DNA of 41,089 bases. Origin: Kiritimatiellia bacterium (GTDB taxonomy: Bacteria > Verrucomicrobiota > Kiritimatiellia > UBA8416 > JABMPJ01). The position numbers were made by a program, and so were the translations under genes. The notes beneath the pieces were generated by a model, which was not told where the DNA came from, searched no databases, and saw nothing but the letters and a program-made list of their open reading frames with translations. The number at the start of each line of letters is the position of its first letter. Position 1 is the stretch's first letter. Shown piece after piece: positions 33,703 through 41,089 of this stretch. The stretch covers positions 1-41,089 of the forward strand of contig JASLOA010000056.1 in the NCBI GenBank assembly GCA_030745755.1, written 5' to 3'.

Positions 33703-34503
33703 CTACGCCGCGCGGGGCGGGATCCCCATGACCTTCTTGAAGATGCGGGAGAAGTAGAAGGGGTCGTTGAAGCCTACTTCGGAGGCGGCTTCTTTGACCG
33801 AGTAGCCTTCGTCCACGAGCAGGCGGTGCGCCCACATCGCCCGCTCGCGGTGGATGTACTGCGTGGGGGATATCCCGATCTCGGCCTTGAAGATGGCATT
33901 GATGTATTCAGGCGCCAGGCCGAACTCCCGCGCCAGGTCCTTGCGCGAGACGGACTCCGCGAGGTGCTCCTGCAGCCAGTCGAGCATCTGCTGCAGGCGC
34001 CGCGACAGGTGCGGCGAAGCCGGACGCGTCACCCAGTACTCGGACAGCATGATCCAGACCTGGTGATAGATGCTCCGTGCCAACGCGTCACGGTAATGCG
34101 TGTACTCGCTCATCGCGGCGGCACAGCGACGGAACAGCTCGCGCAGCTCCAGGTTGACCCCGGTCGGTGTTAGCGTGGCCGGCATCGGCACCGGCCGGTA
34201 GTCACCCGCCGCCCACGTGCCGTCCTCACACAGCTCTCCATGGATGCAACTGAAGTGTCCGTCCTGCGTACCGAGAAACGTCAACGTGTGCACCTCGTCG
34301 GGCGGAATAAAGAGAACATCCCCCGGCCCCGCAGTCACCTCTCCCACGCTGTCCCGATAGTTGAACCTGCCCGCGACAATGTAAACAAGCTCCGTATCGG
34401 CAATCGTACGCGGCCCCCAGCACTGCCTCGGGTACACATCAACGTAGTTCACGTAACGCGGAACGGGCGTGAGCTCGGGCGGACCTAGAAGGCGCGTTTT
34501 CAT
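33703..34503 (-). CDS. AraC-family regulator 2 with cupin sensor domain
   Basis: A 266-residue regulator with an N-terminal cupin (about 1-130; YIVAGRFNYRD, GEVTAGPGDVLFIPPDEVHTL with the cupin metal-type pattern) and a C-terminal AraC HTH pair (LAREFGLAPEYINAIFKAEIG and VKEAASEVGFNDPFYFSRIF). The architecture is that of sugar-responsive AraC regulators. It diverges from URO-D gene 2 across 105 bp holding an ATAGACAA octamer (34540-34547), which makes that gene its likely target. The start at 34503 is the first ATG; the RBS is unclear. Confidence 0.9.
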   Translation of the reverse strand: MKTRLLGPPELTPVPRYVNYVDVYPRQCWGPRTIADTELVYIVAGRFNYRDSVGEVTAGPGDVLFIPPDEVHTLTFLGTQDGHFSCIHGELCEDGTWAAGDYRPVPMPATLTPTGVNLELRELFRRCAAAMSEYTHYRDALARSIYHQVWIMLSEYWVTRPASPHLSRRLQQMLDWLQEHLAESVSRKDLAREFGLAPEYINAIFKAEIGISPTQYIHRERAMWAHRLLVDEGYSVKEAASEVGFNDPFYFSRIFKKVMGIPPRAA

Positions 34504-34539
34504 ACCTTACGAATGTACATGCTTTTTCAATGACAGTCC

Positions 34540-34547
34540 ATAGACAA
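34540..34547 (+). promoter_or_regulatory. ATAGACAA octamer, site 3
   Basis: The octamer sits in the gap between AraC regulator 2 and URO-D gene 2 (context GTCCATAGACAAACTC), consistent with an operator or promoter element for either gene. Confidence 0.35.
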
Positions 34548-34608
34548 ACTCACGTGCAAGGCAATACGATGCTTCATTGTCCCTATATATGTGAAGGAGA
34601 AAGACACC

Positions 34609-35727
34609 ATGGCCATCACACCTTGTCGCGAACGTTGGGCCGGAACGATGACGGACCGGGAACGGTTCAACCGGCAGATGCATTACGAGTCGGTCGACCG
34701 CTCGTTCAACATGGAGTTCGGGTACTGGAACGAGAACTTCACCGAGTGGCCGCTCTTCGTCGAGAACGGCATTACTAACAACGGGGAAGCCGATATCTTC
34801 TTCAGCTTCGACCGCTTCAGGGGTGCCGGCAGCAAGACGTGGATCAACCCGCCATTCGAACAGAAGGTGATCGAGGACCACGGAGACAAGCAGATCATCA
34901 TGAACCCGGAGGGCCTGCTGGCCGAGGTCGCGAAGGACGGTCACTCTTCCATCCCCCACTACACCAAGGCCTCCATCGTCACTCCAGATGACTGGAAGCG
35001 ATGCAAAGAGAAGCGCTTCCGCAGGGACGATCCTGACCGGGTGGTCGACATAGAGACAATCAAGGCCAACCACCCGGACGACCGCGACTATCCGCTGGGA
35101 GTCGACTGCGGATCCATGATCGGCAAGGTACGCGACATGCTGACGTTCGAAGGCCTGGCCTACGCCGTCTACGACTACCCCGACATGCTTGAGGACATGG
35201 TCGAAACCTGTTGCGTTCTCGTTGAGGATTCACTCGACCAGCTTCTGCCGCATATCCAGTTCGACTACGCCTCCGGATGGGAAGACATCTGCTTCAACCA
35301 CGGCCCGATCATGTCGGTCGATTTCTTCGAGCAGGTCATCTTCCCGCGCTATAAACGCATCGGCGACAAGCTGCACGCCGCCGGGATCGACATCTGGTTC
35401 ACCGACTGCGACGGCGATGTGCGTCCGCTGATTCCCGGCTTCCTGGAAGCAGGCATCAACTGTCTCTTCCCCTACGAGGTCAATAGCTGCGTGCACCCGA
35501 AGGAGCTGCTCGACGAGTACGGCACCGACCTTCGCATCATGGGCGGCATCGACAAGCTGGAGATGATCAAGGGCAAGGAGGCGATCAAGGCCTACCTCGA
35601 GTCGGTCGCTCCCCTCGTCGAGCGCGGCGGCTACATCCCGTTCTGCGACCACCGCTGCCCGCCCGACGTCACCCCCGAGAACTACCTCTACTACCTCGAC
35701 CTGAAGGAAGAGATGTTCGGGATGTGA
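34609..35727 (+). CDS. Uroporphyrinogen-decarboxylase-family protein (methyltransferase-like), copy 2
   Basis: 372 residues from ATG 34609, which has AAGGAGA at good spacing; the GTG at 34591 lies inside the RBS. It belongs to the same family as the gene at 28104-29264 but diverges clearly, with a MTDRERFNRQMHYESVDRSF start shared with many URO-D-like proteins of PVC and other anaerobes. Motifs: IWFTDCDGDVRPLIPGFLEAG (position of the methyltransferase metal site, here D-x-D-G) and GGYIPFCDHRCPPDVTPENY (CDH). Also DWKRCKEKRFRRDDPDR, DICFNHGPIMSVDFFEQ. It is followed after 46 bp by a minus-strand oxidoreductase. Probably controlled by the divergent AraC regulator 2. Substrate unknown. Confidence 0.75.
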   Translation: MAITPCRERWAGTMTDRERFNRQMHYESVDRSFNMEFGYWNENFTEWPLFVENGITNNGEADIFFSFDRFRGAGSKTWINPPFEQKVIEDHGDKQIIMNPEGLLAEVAKDGHSSIPHYTKASIVTPDDWKRCKEKRFRRDDPDRVVDIETIKANHPDDRDYPLGVDCGSMIGKVRDMLTFEGLAYAVYDYPDMLEDMVETCCVLVEDSLDQLLPHIQFDYASGWEDICFNHGPIMSVDFFEQVIFPRYKRIGDKLHAAGIDIWFTDCDGDVRPLIPGFLEAGINCLFPYEVNSCVHPKELLDEYGTDLRIMGGIDKLEMIKGKEAIKAYLESVAPLVERGGYIPFCDHRCPPDVTPENYLYYLDLKEEMFGM

Positions 35728-35735
35728 GTGTAGCC

Positions 35736-35750
35736 CCGCACCGCGTGCGG
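35736..35750. repeat. Palindromic repeat, family E, second copy
   Basis: CCGCACCGCGTGCGG, preceded by GTGTAG, recurs from the insertion in the hydrolase gene (25631-25647). It lies in the convergent gap between URO-D gene 2 and an oxidoreductase gene and could act as a hairpin end for both transcripts. Confidence 0.55.
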
Positions 35751-35773
35751 CTAACTACCTGCAGGAGCCATCC

Positions 35774-36877
35774 CTAGTCCAGCATCCCCTTCAGCAACCC
35801 CACCGGCATCGCCGCAGGCCGCTCGCAGGTGCTCTCCAACTCGATGTGCTTGCCCTGGTCGGACGCATCGTGGAAGGCGTGCATGATGTCGAGCACGTGG
35901 TAGGCCAGCTTGCCGTTGGCACGATGCTCACGTCCCGATGCAATCGCGGAGGCCATGTCGGCCGGCCCGATCCCGCGCGCGTTCTCGGCATAACCGTGTG
36001 TCAGCGGCAATTCGGTCCACTCCTTGGCACCCATACGCTTGATCTTGGGCACACCCCCGAAGCCATTCGGATCCGGGACGCTCAAAGATCCCTCGGTCCC
36101 GAAGATCTCGATACACGGCACTTCCGCAGCCCATACGTCGAAGCTGGTGGTGATGGTGCCGACCGCTCCGCTCGCGAAGTCCATCACGCCCGCGATATGG
36201 GTCGGCACTTCGACCTCTACCTGCGTGCCATACTTCTTCTCACTCGTGATCGTGCGCTCGGCAAAGCTCATCGCCGTCGAACCGGTGACGCGCCTGACCG
36301 ACCCCAGGAGACTGACCAGCGCCGTGACGTAGTAAGGTCCCATGTCGAACATCGGGCCGCCGCCGACCTTGTAGTAGAACTCGGGATCCGGATGCCAGCT
36401 CTCGTGGCCGTGACAGAGCATAAACGCCTGCGCCCCGATCGGCTGCCCGATCCAACCGTCATCGATCAGCTTACGGCAGGTCTGGATGCCGCCGCCCATG
36501 AACGTGTCCGGCGCACTCCCGACGCGAACGCCCTTGGCCTCGGCCGCGGCGAGGAGCTGTTTGCCTTCGTCGCGGGTCAGCACAACCGGCTTCTCGTTGT
36601 GTACGCTCTTGCCGGCTTCGACCGCCTGCATTGCCACCGGGAAGTGTCCCTGCGGCGTGGTCAGATTCACAACGATCTCGATCGAAGGATCCGCCAGGAT
36701 CTCCTCCAGCGTCGCCGCCTTCACGTCCGGATACTTCTCAAGCTTCGCCTGCACGCGCTCCGCCTCGAGATCCGCACACGCCACCACCTCAACATTCTGA
36801 AACACCGTGCACAGATTCTCAAAATAGATCCCGCTGATGTTCCCACACCCAACAATCCCAATCCCTGTCTTCTTCAT
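35774..36877 (-). CDS. Gfo/Idh/MocA-family oxidoreductase 1
   Basis: A 367-residue NAD(P)-dependent dehydrogenase of the sugar/inositol type. I chose ATG 36877 (KKTGIGIVGCGNISGIYFEN), which has GGGGGA upstream; another ATG lies at 36889. The Rossmann G-x-G-x-x-G (VGCGNIS), the DPSIEIVVNLT region and the EKP motif (HNEKPVVL) are present, and the C-terminal domain has SAPDTFMGGGIQTCRKLIDDGWIG with the likely catalytic Lys-Asp pair. It closely parallels the protein at 38688, including the last residues (CERPAAMPVGLLKGMLD versus CDQPAPFPLGMMAGVLD), so the two are duplicates. It lies 59 bp after the ThuA gene, in one operon. Substrate unknown. Confidence 0.9.
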   Translation of the reverse strand: MKKTGIGIVGCGNISGIYFENLCTVFQNVEVVACADLEAERVQAKLEKYPDVKAATLEEILADPSIEIVVNLTTPQGHFPVAMQAVEAGKSVHNEKPVVLTRDEGKQLLAAAEAKGVRVGSAPDTFMGGGIQTCRKLIDDGWIGQPIGAQAFMLCHGHESWHPDPEFYYKVGGGPMFDMGPYYVTALVSLLGSVRRVTGSTAMSFAERTITSEKKYGTQVEVEVPTHIAGVMDFASGAVGTITTSFDVWAAEVPCIEIFGTEGSLSVPDPNGFGGVPKIKRMGAKEWTELPLTHGYAENARGIGPADMASAIASGREHRANGKLAYHVLDIMHAFHDASDQGKHIELESTCERPAAMPVGLLKGMLD

Positions 36878-36886
36878 CCCGTCCCC

Positions 36887-36913
36887 CATCCTGTTCATCC
36901 TGTTGATCCTGTC
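36887..36913. repeat. Three 9-bp tandem units (CATCCTGTT type)
   Basis: CATCCTGTT at 36887-36895 and 36896-36904, then GATCCTGTC at 36905-36913. Known as a frequent tandem motif in diverse bacteria. It lies between the ThuA and oxidoreductase genes and overlaps the alternative start codons of the latter. Confidence 0.75.
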
Positions 36914-36936
36914 AAAAGAGAAGCATGCCCTCGGCT

Positions 36937-37668
36937 CTACTTGGAGTTGTACTCCGGCACAATCTTCTCACCCGCCGCCCACATCATCCCCCGCTTCACA
37001 ATCTCAAACGCCTCCGGCACCTCGAAATCATCATTCACATGCCCCAGCGATGTGTAGAAGATACGCGACTTGCCATACTTGCGCTTCCAGACGGCCGGCA
37101 TCACCGTCCCCTTGATCCAGGGAGTGCCGCCGTGCCGGCCACTGAACGTCGTCGTGGCCAACACCTCGTTGCCGGGGTCCGTGTGCATGTAGTACTGCTC
37201 CGACTTCATCCAGAAATCCTTCAACCCCTTCGTGATCGGATCCTTCTGATTCGTGATGTTGTATTTGTGACGAATGATGCCGCCGGGGTGTACCACCCAC
37301 TGACCACCGGTCATGAACTGGTACTCCGTGTTCTGACGAAACGAATCACACATGCCCCCGTGGAAACCCGCCACGTGCGCGCCACCGAGGACCGCATCGC
37401 GCAAACCATTCCACTGCGGTCCGCTGATCTCTCCCATGGTCCAGAGCGGAACAATCAGGTTGAAATGACGCATCCGGCGCTTGTTGGTGTAGATGTCGAG
37501 CGTATCAGACACCACCACACGAAACCCCTTCCCCTCAAGCCAGTCCGCGAACCGCGCAGAACACTCCTTCGGCGTGTGCCCCTGCCATCCGCCCTGTACA
37601 ATCAGCGCCGCTTTCCGCTTGGCCGATTTCGTTTTGCTGCCCTTCGTCGCCTTCTTACTGGTTGCCAT
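36937..37668 (-). CDS. ThuA-domain (trehalose-utilisation-like) protein
   Basis: A 243-residue protein from ATG 37668 (GGGGGA upstream). After a lysine/serine/threonine-rich N-terminal 18 residues (KKATKGSKTKSAKRK) comes a ThuA domain: ALIVQGGWQGHTPKECSARF, VVSDTLDIY, GLRDAVLGGAHVAGFHGGMCDSF, and later TFSGRHGGTPWIKGTVMPAVW and RIFYTSLGHVNDDFEV. This fold resembles class I glutamine amidotransferase-like domains, but the catalytic Cys triad is not evident. ThuA proteins accompany sugar-oxidising Gfo/Idh dehydrogenases, as here; ThuA/ThuB act in trehalose conversion in Sinorhizobium. It diverges from the AraC regulator 3 gene by 80 bp. Confidence 0.85.
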   Translation of the reverse strand: MATSKKATKGSKTKSAKRKAALIVQGGWQGHTPKECSARFADWLEGKGFRVVVSDTLDIYTNKRRMRHFNLIVPLWTMGEISGPQWNGLRDAVLGGAHVAGFHGGMCDSFRQNTEYQFMTGGQWVVHPGGIIRHKYNITNQKDPITKGLKDFWMKSEQYYMHTDPGNEVLATTTFSGRHGGTPWIKGTVMPAVWKRKYGKSRIFYTSLGHVNDDFEVPEAFEIVKRGMMWAAGEKIVPEYNSK

Positions 37669-37748
37669 GATACTTCGATCCCCCGTTGCTCGGCACATCA
37701 CCGAAATGTTGATTTCGCTCACACTACTTGCTTGATCACTTAAGCACA

Positions 37749-38603
37749 ATGGAGTTTATTGTCTATCGTATGGACGATTTTTTCATTCATCTAGCCCAAT
37801 ACACACGCCGGATGCCGACCGGACTGGCCGTGCATTCCATCGTTAGCGATCCGCACAAGACGCACCACATACACCGCGTATTCGAGACGTTCAACTTCTC
37901 CTTCATCCTTGAGGGAGGCGGCACGTTCACGTTCCGTGACCGCACGTGGGAAGTCAAAGCTCCCTGCGTATTCATTCAGTGGCCCGGCGAACTGATGGAT
38001 TACGGACCGACGCGGGAATGGACAGCCTGGAGCGAGCTGTCGCTGCTCTACTCTGCCGATCAGCTCGACGCGCTACGCCAGCGCAAGCTGGCACTTGAAC
38101 GCAAACCCATCTGGCCGGTGCGTCGCACGAGCCTGATGCACGAACAGATCCGGCGACTGGAAGAGCTGCTGAAGGAGCCGGATGCTGAAGGAGCCGTGGA
38201 CCGGATCGATCGCGTCTGTGAGTTGATGATCGTCGAGAGCCGCCTCGGTGAGGGCCGCCCCCCCGTGGGACACGACGAAGAGATCATTCGAAAGATTCGC
38301 CAACACGTCAGGGAACACTACACCGAACACCACGACTTCGACGCACTCGCCCGCGCACACGGTCTGTCGCCCGCCACCTTCCGGCGCTACTGGAACCGCT
38401 ATGTCCACACGCCGCCGGCGCGCTACGTGACGCACCTGCGCATGCGGGAAGCGTGTCGCCTGTTGGCGGAGAGCAACGCCACCGTTGCGGAGATCGCCCA
38501 CGCGCTCAGCTTCGACGACCCACTCTACTTCTCGCGCCGCTTCTCTGAAGCCATGCAGATCCCCGCCACCGAGTACCGTCGGCGCTACGCAGTGCAGCGG
38601 TAG
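37749..38603 (+). CDS. AraC-family transcriptional regulator 3
   Basis: 284 residues from ATG 37749 (MEFIVYRMDD). The N-terminal sensor half (about 1-165) is cupin-like (FSFILEGGGTFTFRDRTW, APCVFIQWPGELMDYGPT) and the C-terminal domain has the two AraC HTHs (LARAHGLSPATFRRYWNRYV, VAEIAHALSFDDPLYFSRRF). It diverges from the ThuA/oxidoreductase 1 operon, its probable target. The ATAGACAA octamer occurs reversed (TTGTCTAT 37759-37766) at its very start. No strong RBS precedes 37749, so a slightly later start cannot be excluded. Confidence 0.88.
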   Translation: MEFIVYRMDDFFIHLAQYTRRMPTGLAVHSIVSDPHKTHHIHRVFETFNFSFILEGGGTFTFRDRTWEVKAPCVFIQWPGELMDYGPTREWTAWSELSLLYSADQLDALRQRKLALERKPIWPVRRTSLMHEQIRRLEELLKEPDAEGAVDRIDRVCELMIVESRLGEGRPPVGHDEEIIRKIRQHVREHYTEHHDFDALARAHGLSPATFRRYWNRYVHTPPARYVTHLRMREACRLLAESNATVAEIAHALSFDDPLYFSRRFSEAMQIPATEYRRRYAVQR

Positions 38604-38625
38604 CACACTCTGTTTCTCCGCGCGA

Positions 38626-38672
38626 GCACCCCAAAGGGGTGCCCCATCATAGCCCGGCGAGAATCGCCGGGG
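38626..38672. repeat. 46-bp core shared with the MITE-like element at 19.7 kb
   Basis: GCACCCCAAAGGGGTGCCCC, then ATCATAGCCCGGCGAGAAT and CGCCGGG, match 19789-19834 at 44 of 46 positions. Contains the palindromes GCACCCC/GGGGTGC and CCCGGCGA/TCGCCGGG. No terminal repeats are seen here, so it may be a fragment. It lies in the convergent gap between AraC regulator 3 and oxidoreductase 2. Confidence 0.75.
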
Positions 38673-38687
38673 TCACGCCGTCCGCCC

Positions 38688-39818
38688 TCAATCCAGCACG
38701 CCAGCCATCATTCCGAGAGGGAACGGGGCGGGCTGATCGCACGTGGTCTCAAGCACAATCTTCTTCTCGTCCTGGCTCGCCCTGTCGAAGGCGAGCATAA
38801 TCTCGAGCACGTGGCTGGCCAGGTCGCCGTTGCAGCGATGCTCACGGTTGTTCAGAATAGCCTGCGCCATGTCGGCCACGCCGAGACTGCGACTGTTGTC
38901 GGAGTAGATGTGGGTCAACGGCACGTCCTGCCACTCCCGCTTGTCACCGTTGCGCAGAACCCTGACCGGCCCACCGAACGTATTGGGGTCGGGGCAGGTC
39001 ATAGAGCCCTGATCGCCGTACACTTCCATAGACGGATGCGTGTGGGCAAAGGCCTCAAAGCTGGTGATGACGGTGGCGGTCACGCCGCTGTGAAACTCGA
39101 CCACACCGGTGAGGTGGGTCGTGACATTGACCGGATACCTGTCGTAGGGCTTGTAGGTATCCTGGTACTGCGGGGCCACTTCACCGGCGAAGGTACGGTA
39201 CTCCGAGCCCTTCTTCGTCATGGCAACAACGCTCTTGGCCGGACCGAACAGGTGAACCAGCGCGGTGATGTAGTAGGGACCAAGGTCAAGCATTGGACCG
39301 GCACCGTAGTCGTAGAAGAAGGGAGCCTGCCCCCACGTCTCCGGGCCGCGGCCCATGAAGATGGCGGTGGCACTAATGGGGCTGCCGATCCAGCCGTCAT
39401 CGATCAGCTTGCGGCAGGTCTGCAGGCCGCCCCCCAGGAACGTATCGGGTGCACTGCCCACGCGCAGGTTCTTCTCCCTGGCAACCTGGATGACTCTGGC
39501 GGCGTCTTCCGCGTCGACCCCAAAGGGCTTCTCCGAGTAGACGTGCTTGCCGGCCTCCAACGCGGCCAGGTTGATCTCGGAGTGCATCAACGGTGGCGAC
39601 AGGTTGACAACGATGTCGATTGCCGGGTCCGCGTAGATTTCCTCGTTGGTCATCGCCTTGGTGCCGAACTCCTCGGCCTTCTCCCTGGCACGGTCCATCA
39701 TGACGTCAGCGCACCCCACCACGTCAATGACCGGAAACGTCTTGGCCGCGCTGAGGTACGCACCCGAAATCATGCCGCAACCGATAACCCCAACGCCGAT
39801 CGTGTCTCTCGTAGCCAT
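38688..39818 (-). CDS. Gfo/Idh/MocA-family oxidoreductase 2
   Basis: A 376-residue oxidoreductase. ATG 39818 is chosen because it lies 7 nt after AGAGGAG; the ATG at 39824 is too close. Features: VGVIGCGMISGAYLSA Rossmann start, DPAIDIVVNLSPP, the EKP motif (YSEKPFGVD), SAPDTFLGGGLQTCRKLID for the substrate domain, and a C-terminal CDQPAPFPLGMMAGVLD. It is a paralogue of the enzyme at 35774. It follows the isomerase gene (39831) by 12 bp, so the two form an operon. Likely a sugar, sugar-acid or inositol dehydrogenase; cofactor and substrate cannot be read off. Confidence 0.9.
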   Translation of the reverse strand: MATRDTIGVGVIGCGMISGAYLSAAKTFPVIDVVGCADVMMDRAREKAEEFGTKAMTNEEIYADPAIDIVVNLSPPLMHSEINLAALEAGKHVYSEKPFGVDAEDAARVIQVAREKNLRVGSAPDTFLGGGLQTCRKLIDDGWIGSPISATAIFMGRGPETWGQAPFFYDYGAGPMLDLGPYYITALVHLFGPAKSVVAMTKKGSEYRTFAGEVAPQYQDTYKPYDRYPVNVTTHLTGVVEFHSGVTATVITSFEAFAHTHPSMEVYGDQGSMTCPDPNTFGGPVRVLRNGDKREWQDVPLTHIYSDNSRSLGVADMAQAILNNREHRCNGDLASHVLEIMLAFDRASQDEKKIVLETTCDQPAPFPLGMMAGVLD

Positions 39819-39830
39819 CGCCATACTCCT

Positions 39831-40646
39831 CTACTTGCGCCCCTGCGCGATTCCCTTGGTCGTGAGATAGGTATAACTTTCCTGCACCGCCTTCATCATG
39901 TCACCTTCGTAACTGTCCAACTCCACAACGGCGTACTCGAGGTGCTCTGCCACGGCATACGCGCCGAGGAGATCCACTTGACCCGCGCCGGCAGGAAGGA
40001 AAGGTGTGGAGTCGCTGACCATGATCTTTCCATCTTCAGTCTCCGCCTCAGTGAACTCACCCTCGGCCGTCACGATACCGTCCTTGAAATGGAGGCAGAT
40101 ACCGCGCGTGCCGATCTCCTTCACGAACTCCGCGGGATCCAATCCGGCGCGGGCCACCCAGAAAAGGTCGGCCTCCCAGAGCACTGTTTCCGGCGTGCCT
40201 TCAAGGAAGTACCGGTAGCCGCGTTTACCGTCGATCTCGACCAGGTCCCAGTCATGGTTGTGATACCCAACCCGCAAGCCGTGCGGGTCGGCGTTCTGCG
40301 CGGCTTCGCAGTAGAGATCCACCATCGCCCTGACCGCATCCGCGCTCGCGTAGTTCTCCTTGAAGTCCGGCGGGCAGCCGGTGATGACATACTTGTGCCC
40401 CAGCATCAGGGCCTCCTCGATCACCCGGTTTTTCTCGGCTCCCACGGGCAGGGCACCGTGGCACGACACCGCCTTCAGCCCCAGCGCGTTGAAAAGCTTG
40501 GCGGCCTCGGCAGGCGACGAGCCCGGATAGCCGGCCGGCTCGACGTACTCGAATCCCATCTCCGCAATCGCGCGCATGGTGCCTTCATAATCAGCCGCGG
40601 CTTGCTCGCGGACACTGTATAGCTGTACAGAAATTGAAGCTGCCAT
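39831..40646 (-). CDS. Sugar phosphate isomerase/epimerase (AP-endonuclease 2 / xylose-isomerase-like TIM barrel)
   Basis: 271 residues, ATG 40646 with GAGGAG upstream. The TIM-barrel family pattern is visible: SVQLYSVREQAAADY at the N-terminus (Ser-Val-Gln-Leu-Tyr, as in IolE/IolI-type proteins), GFEYVEPAGY, AVSCHGALP, VGYHNHDWDL with the metal-binding histidine, LWEADLFWVARAG with Glu and Asp, LHFKDG and VVELDSYEGD. Together these residues form a divalent-metal site. Such enzymes move hydroxyl or keto groups on sugars or inositols and are commonly linked with Gfo/Idh/MocA enzymes, as here (gene 12 bp downstream). Substrate unknown. Confidence 0.88.
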   Translation of the reverse strand: MAASISVQLYSVREQAAADYEGTMRAIAEMGFEYVEPAGYPGSSPAEAAKLFNALGLKAVSCHGALPVGAEKNRVIEEALMLGHKYVITGCPPDFKENYASADAVRAMVDLYCEAAQNADPHGLRVGYHNHDWDLVEIDGKRGYRYFLEGTPETVLWEADLFWVARAGLDPAEFVKEIGTRGICLHFKDGIVTAEGEFTEAETEDGKIMVSDSTPFLPAGAGQVDLLGAYAVAEHLEYAVVELDSYEGDMMKAVQESYTYLTTKGIAQGRK

Positions 40647-40668
40647 TACTCACTCCTCAGTCTAGTAA

Positions 40669-40868
40669 GACCCCATCCGAAAAGGGCTTACATATGCAAA
40701 AGGGCCGGAAACAGGAGGTAGGGCCCGCGCTCCGCCGCGGGCCGCGAGCAAGAGATGTGCAACGAAGTGACAGAAGAAGCGAGAATCGCATCCCCGTCGC
40801 CGGTCTCGCGCACCCCTTGCGTCCGGCCCGCACGGAGTGCGGACCCTACCAACTCTTTTCGGACGGCC
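40669..40868. mobile_element. MITE-like element M, copy B
   Basis: About 200 bp with inverted ends (GACCCCATCCGAAAAGGGC and CTCTTTTCGGACGGCCTC) and the same internal modules as copy A at 23772-23975: TAGGGCCCGCGCTCCGCCG, GCGAGAATCGCATC and GCCCGCACGGAGTGCGG. TCTAG occurs close to both ends (40661-40665 and 40869-40873), possibly a 5-bp target duplication. It sits between the isomerase start (40646) and an upstream ATAGACAA-like motif. Confidence 0.75.
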
Positions 40869-40906
40869 TCTAGGAAGAGGTACCCACACTCGGAAAAGCT
40901 CCAAGC

Positions 40907-40914
40907 ATATACAA
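40907..40914 (+). promoter_or_regulatory. ATAGACAA-like octamer, site 5
   Basis: ATATACAA in context AAGCATATACAATGGA, matching AAGCATAGACAATG upstream of URO-D gene 1 at 13 of 14 positions. It is 260 bp from the isomerase start because element M copy B separates them. Confidence 0.3.
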
Positions 40915-40986
40915 TGGACTCAATCCGTCAATCGAACAGAATCGCAAAACAGCAGTTCTCATTATGGCAGCAGTTCAAGCCGTTCT

Positions 40987-41084
40987 GTCATCCCGAGCTT
41001 GCCGAGGGATCTCCTGATCATCGAAAACACTGGAGATTTACTTCGGCAAGCTCAGCACAGGCTCTCGACTTCGCTCGGAATGAC
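40987..41084. repeat. Inverted repeat, family R, copy 4
   Basis: GTCATCCCGAGC at 40987-40998 and CGCTCGGAATGAC ending at 41084 as inverted arms, with GAGGGATCTCC inside. The interior is longer than in copies 1-3. Confidence 0.8.
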
Positions 41085-41089
41085 AGATC

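Larger units (their letters stand above)
40647..41089. other. 443-bp leader of the isomerase operon, filled by two repeats
   Basis: No gene seen on either strand. It holds element M copy B, an ATAGACAA-like motif (ATATACAA 40907-40914), and family R repeat copy 4 (40987-41084) running to the end of the window. Confidence 0.7.

Noticed and set aside
38073..38606. Antisense frame over AraC regulator 3
   Set aside because: The plus-strand AraC domains are intact; the reverse frame is a shadow.

Overview
The window is bacterial, GC-rich and looks like an anaerobe. Its centre is a near-complete carbonyl (Western) branch of the Wood-Ljungdahl pathway: a CO dehydrogenase/acetyl-CoA synthase cluster. 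The right half mixes URO-D-family proteins, Gfo/Idh/MocA oxidoreductases, a ThuA-domain protein, AraC regulators and unusual glycoside-active enzymes, and it is dense in palindromic repeats. That mix resembles PVC-type bacteria (Lentisphaerota, Kiritimatiellota, Planctomycetota). This placement is an inference from gene content only; there is no rRNA or marker gene here to fix it.

Region 1 (1-6.5 kb) is housekeeping: the 3' end of pgi, a pteridine-reductase-like SDR, tRNA-Ser(GCU), and a small GIY-YIG protein bracketed by copies of the tRNA 3' end. On the minus strand follows a compact arginine operon, argJ-argB-argD-argG, in which ArgD carries an unusual acidic tail.

Region 2 (6.7-19.5 kb) is the Wood-Ljungdahl cluster. 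A minus-strand HTH regulator with a cysteine-rich C-terminal domain, split by an in-frame TGA, diverges from cooC-cooS-acsB-acsC-acsV-acsF-acsD-acsE. The genes encode nickel insertion (CooC, AcsF), CO2/CO interconversion (CooS), acetyl-CoA synthesis or cleavage (AcsB), the corrinoid iron-sulfur protein (AcsC and AcsD), its reductive activator (AcsV) and the methyl-tetrahydrofolate methyltransferase (AcsE). Most junctions overlap or are tight. A DUF3786 protein and a single-domain response regulator follow. None of the methyl-branch genes (fdh, fhs, folD, metF) is in the window.

Region 3 (19.5-24 kb) holds an OxlT-like transporter broken by an 11-bp tandem duplication, an AMP-forming acetyl-CoA synthetase, and a relic of a GNAT acetyltransferase. 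Acetate activation beside CODH/ACS suggests that acetate is assimilated or oxidised, or that flux is reversible.

Region 4 (24-41 kb) looks like an accessory carbohydrate region under AraC control: a GH106-like glycoside hydrolase, two URO-D paralogues, two full and one truncated Gfo/Idh/MocA oxidoreductases, a ThuA protein, a sugar isomerase/epimerase, three AraC regulators and a STAND-like ATPase. There is clear gene decay: a chimera of a uronate-isomerase-like gene with a GH112 phosphorylase, a truncated oxidoreductase, a Tat-signal relic and a frameshifted small gene.

At least five families of short palindromic repeats are scattered through the window. One element has 19-bp perfect terminal inverted repeats and a 10-bp target duplication, and one insertion sits in frame inside a coding gene. 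The most interesting single observation is the in-frame TGA in the cysteine-rich regulator beside the CODH/ACS genes: the family's cysteines and spacing are kept after the stop.
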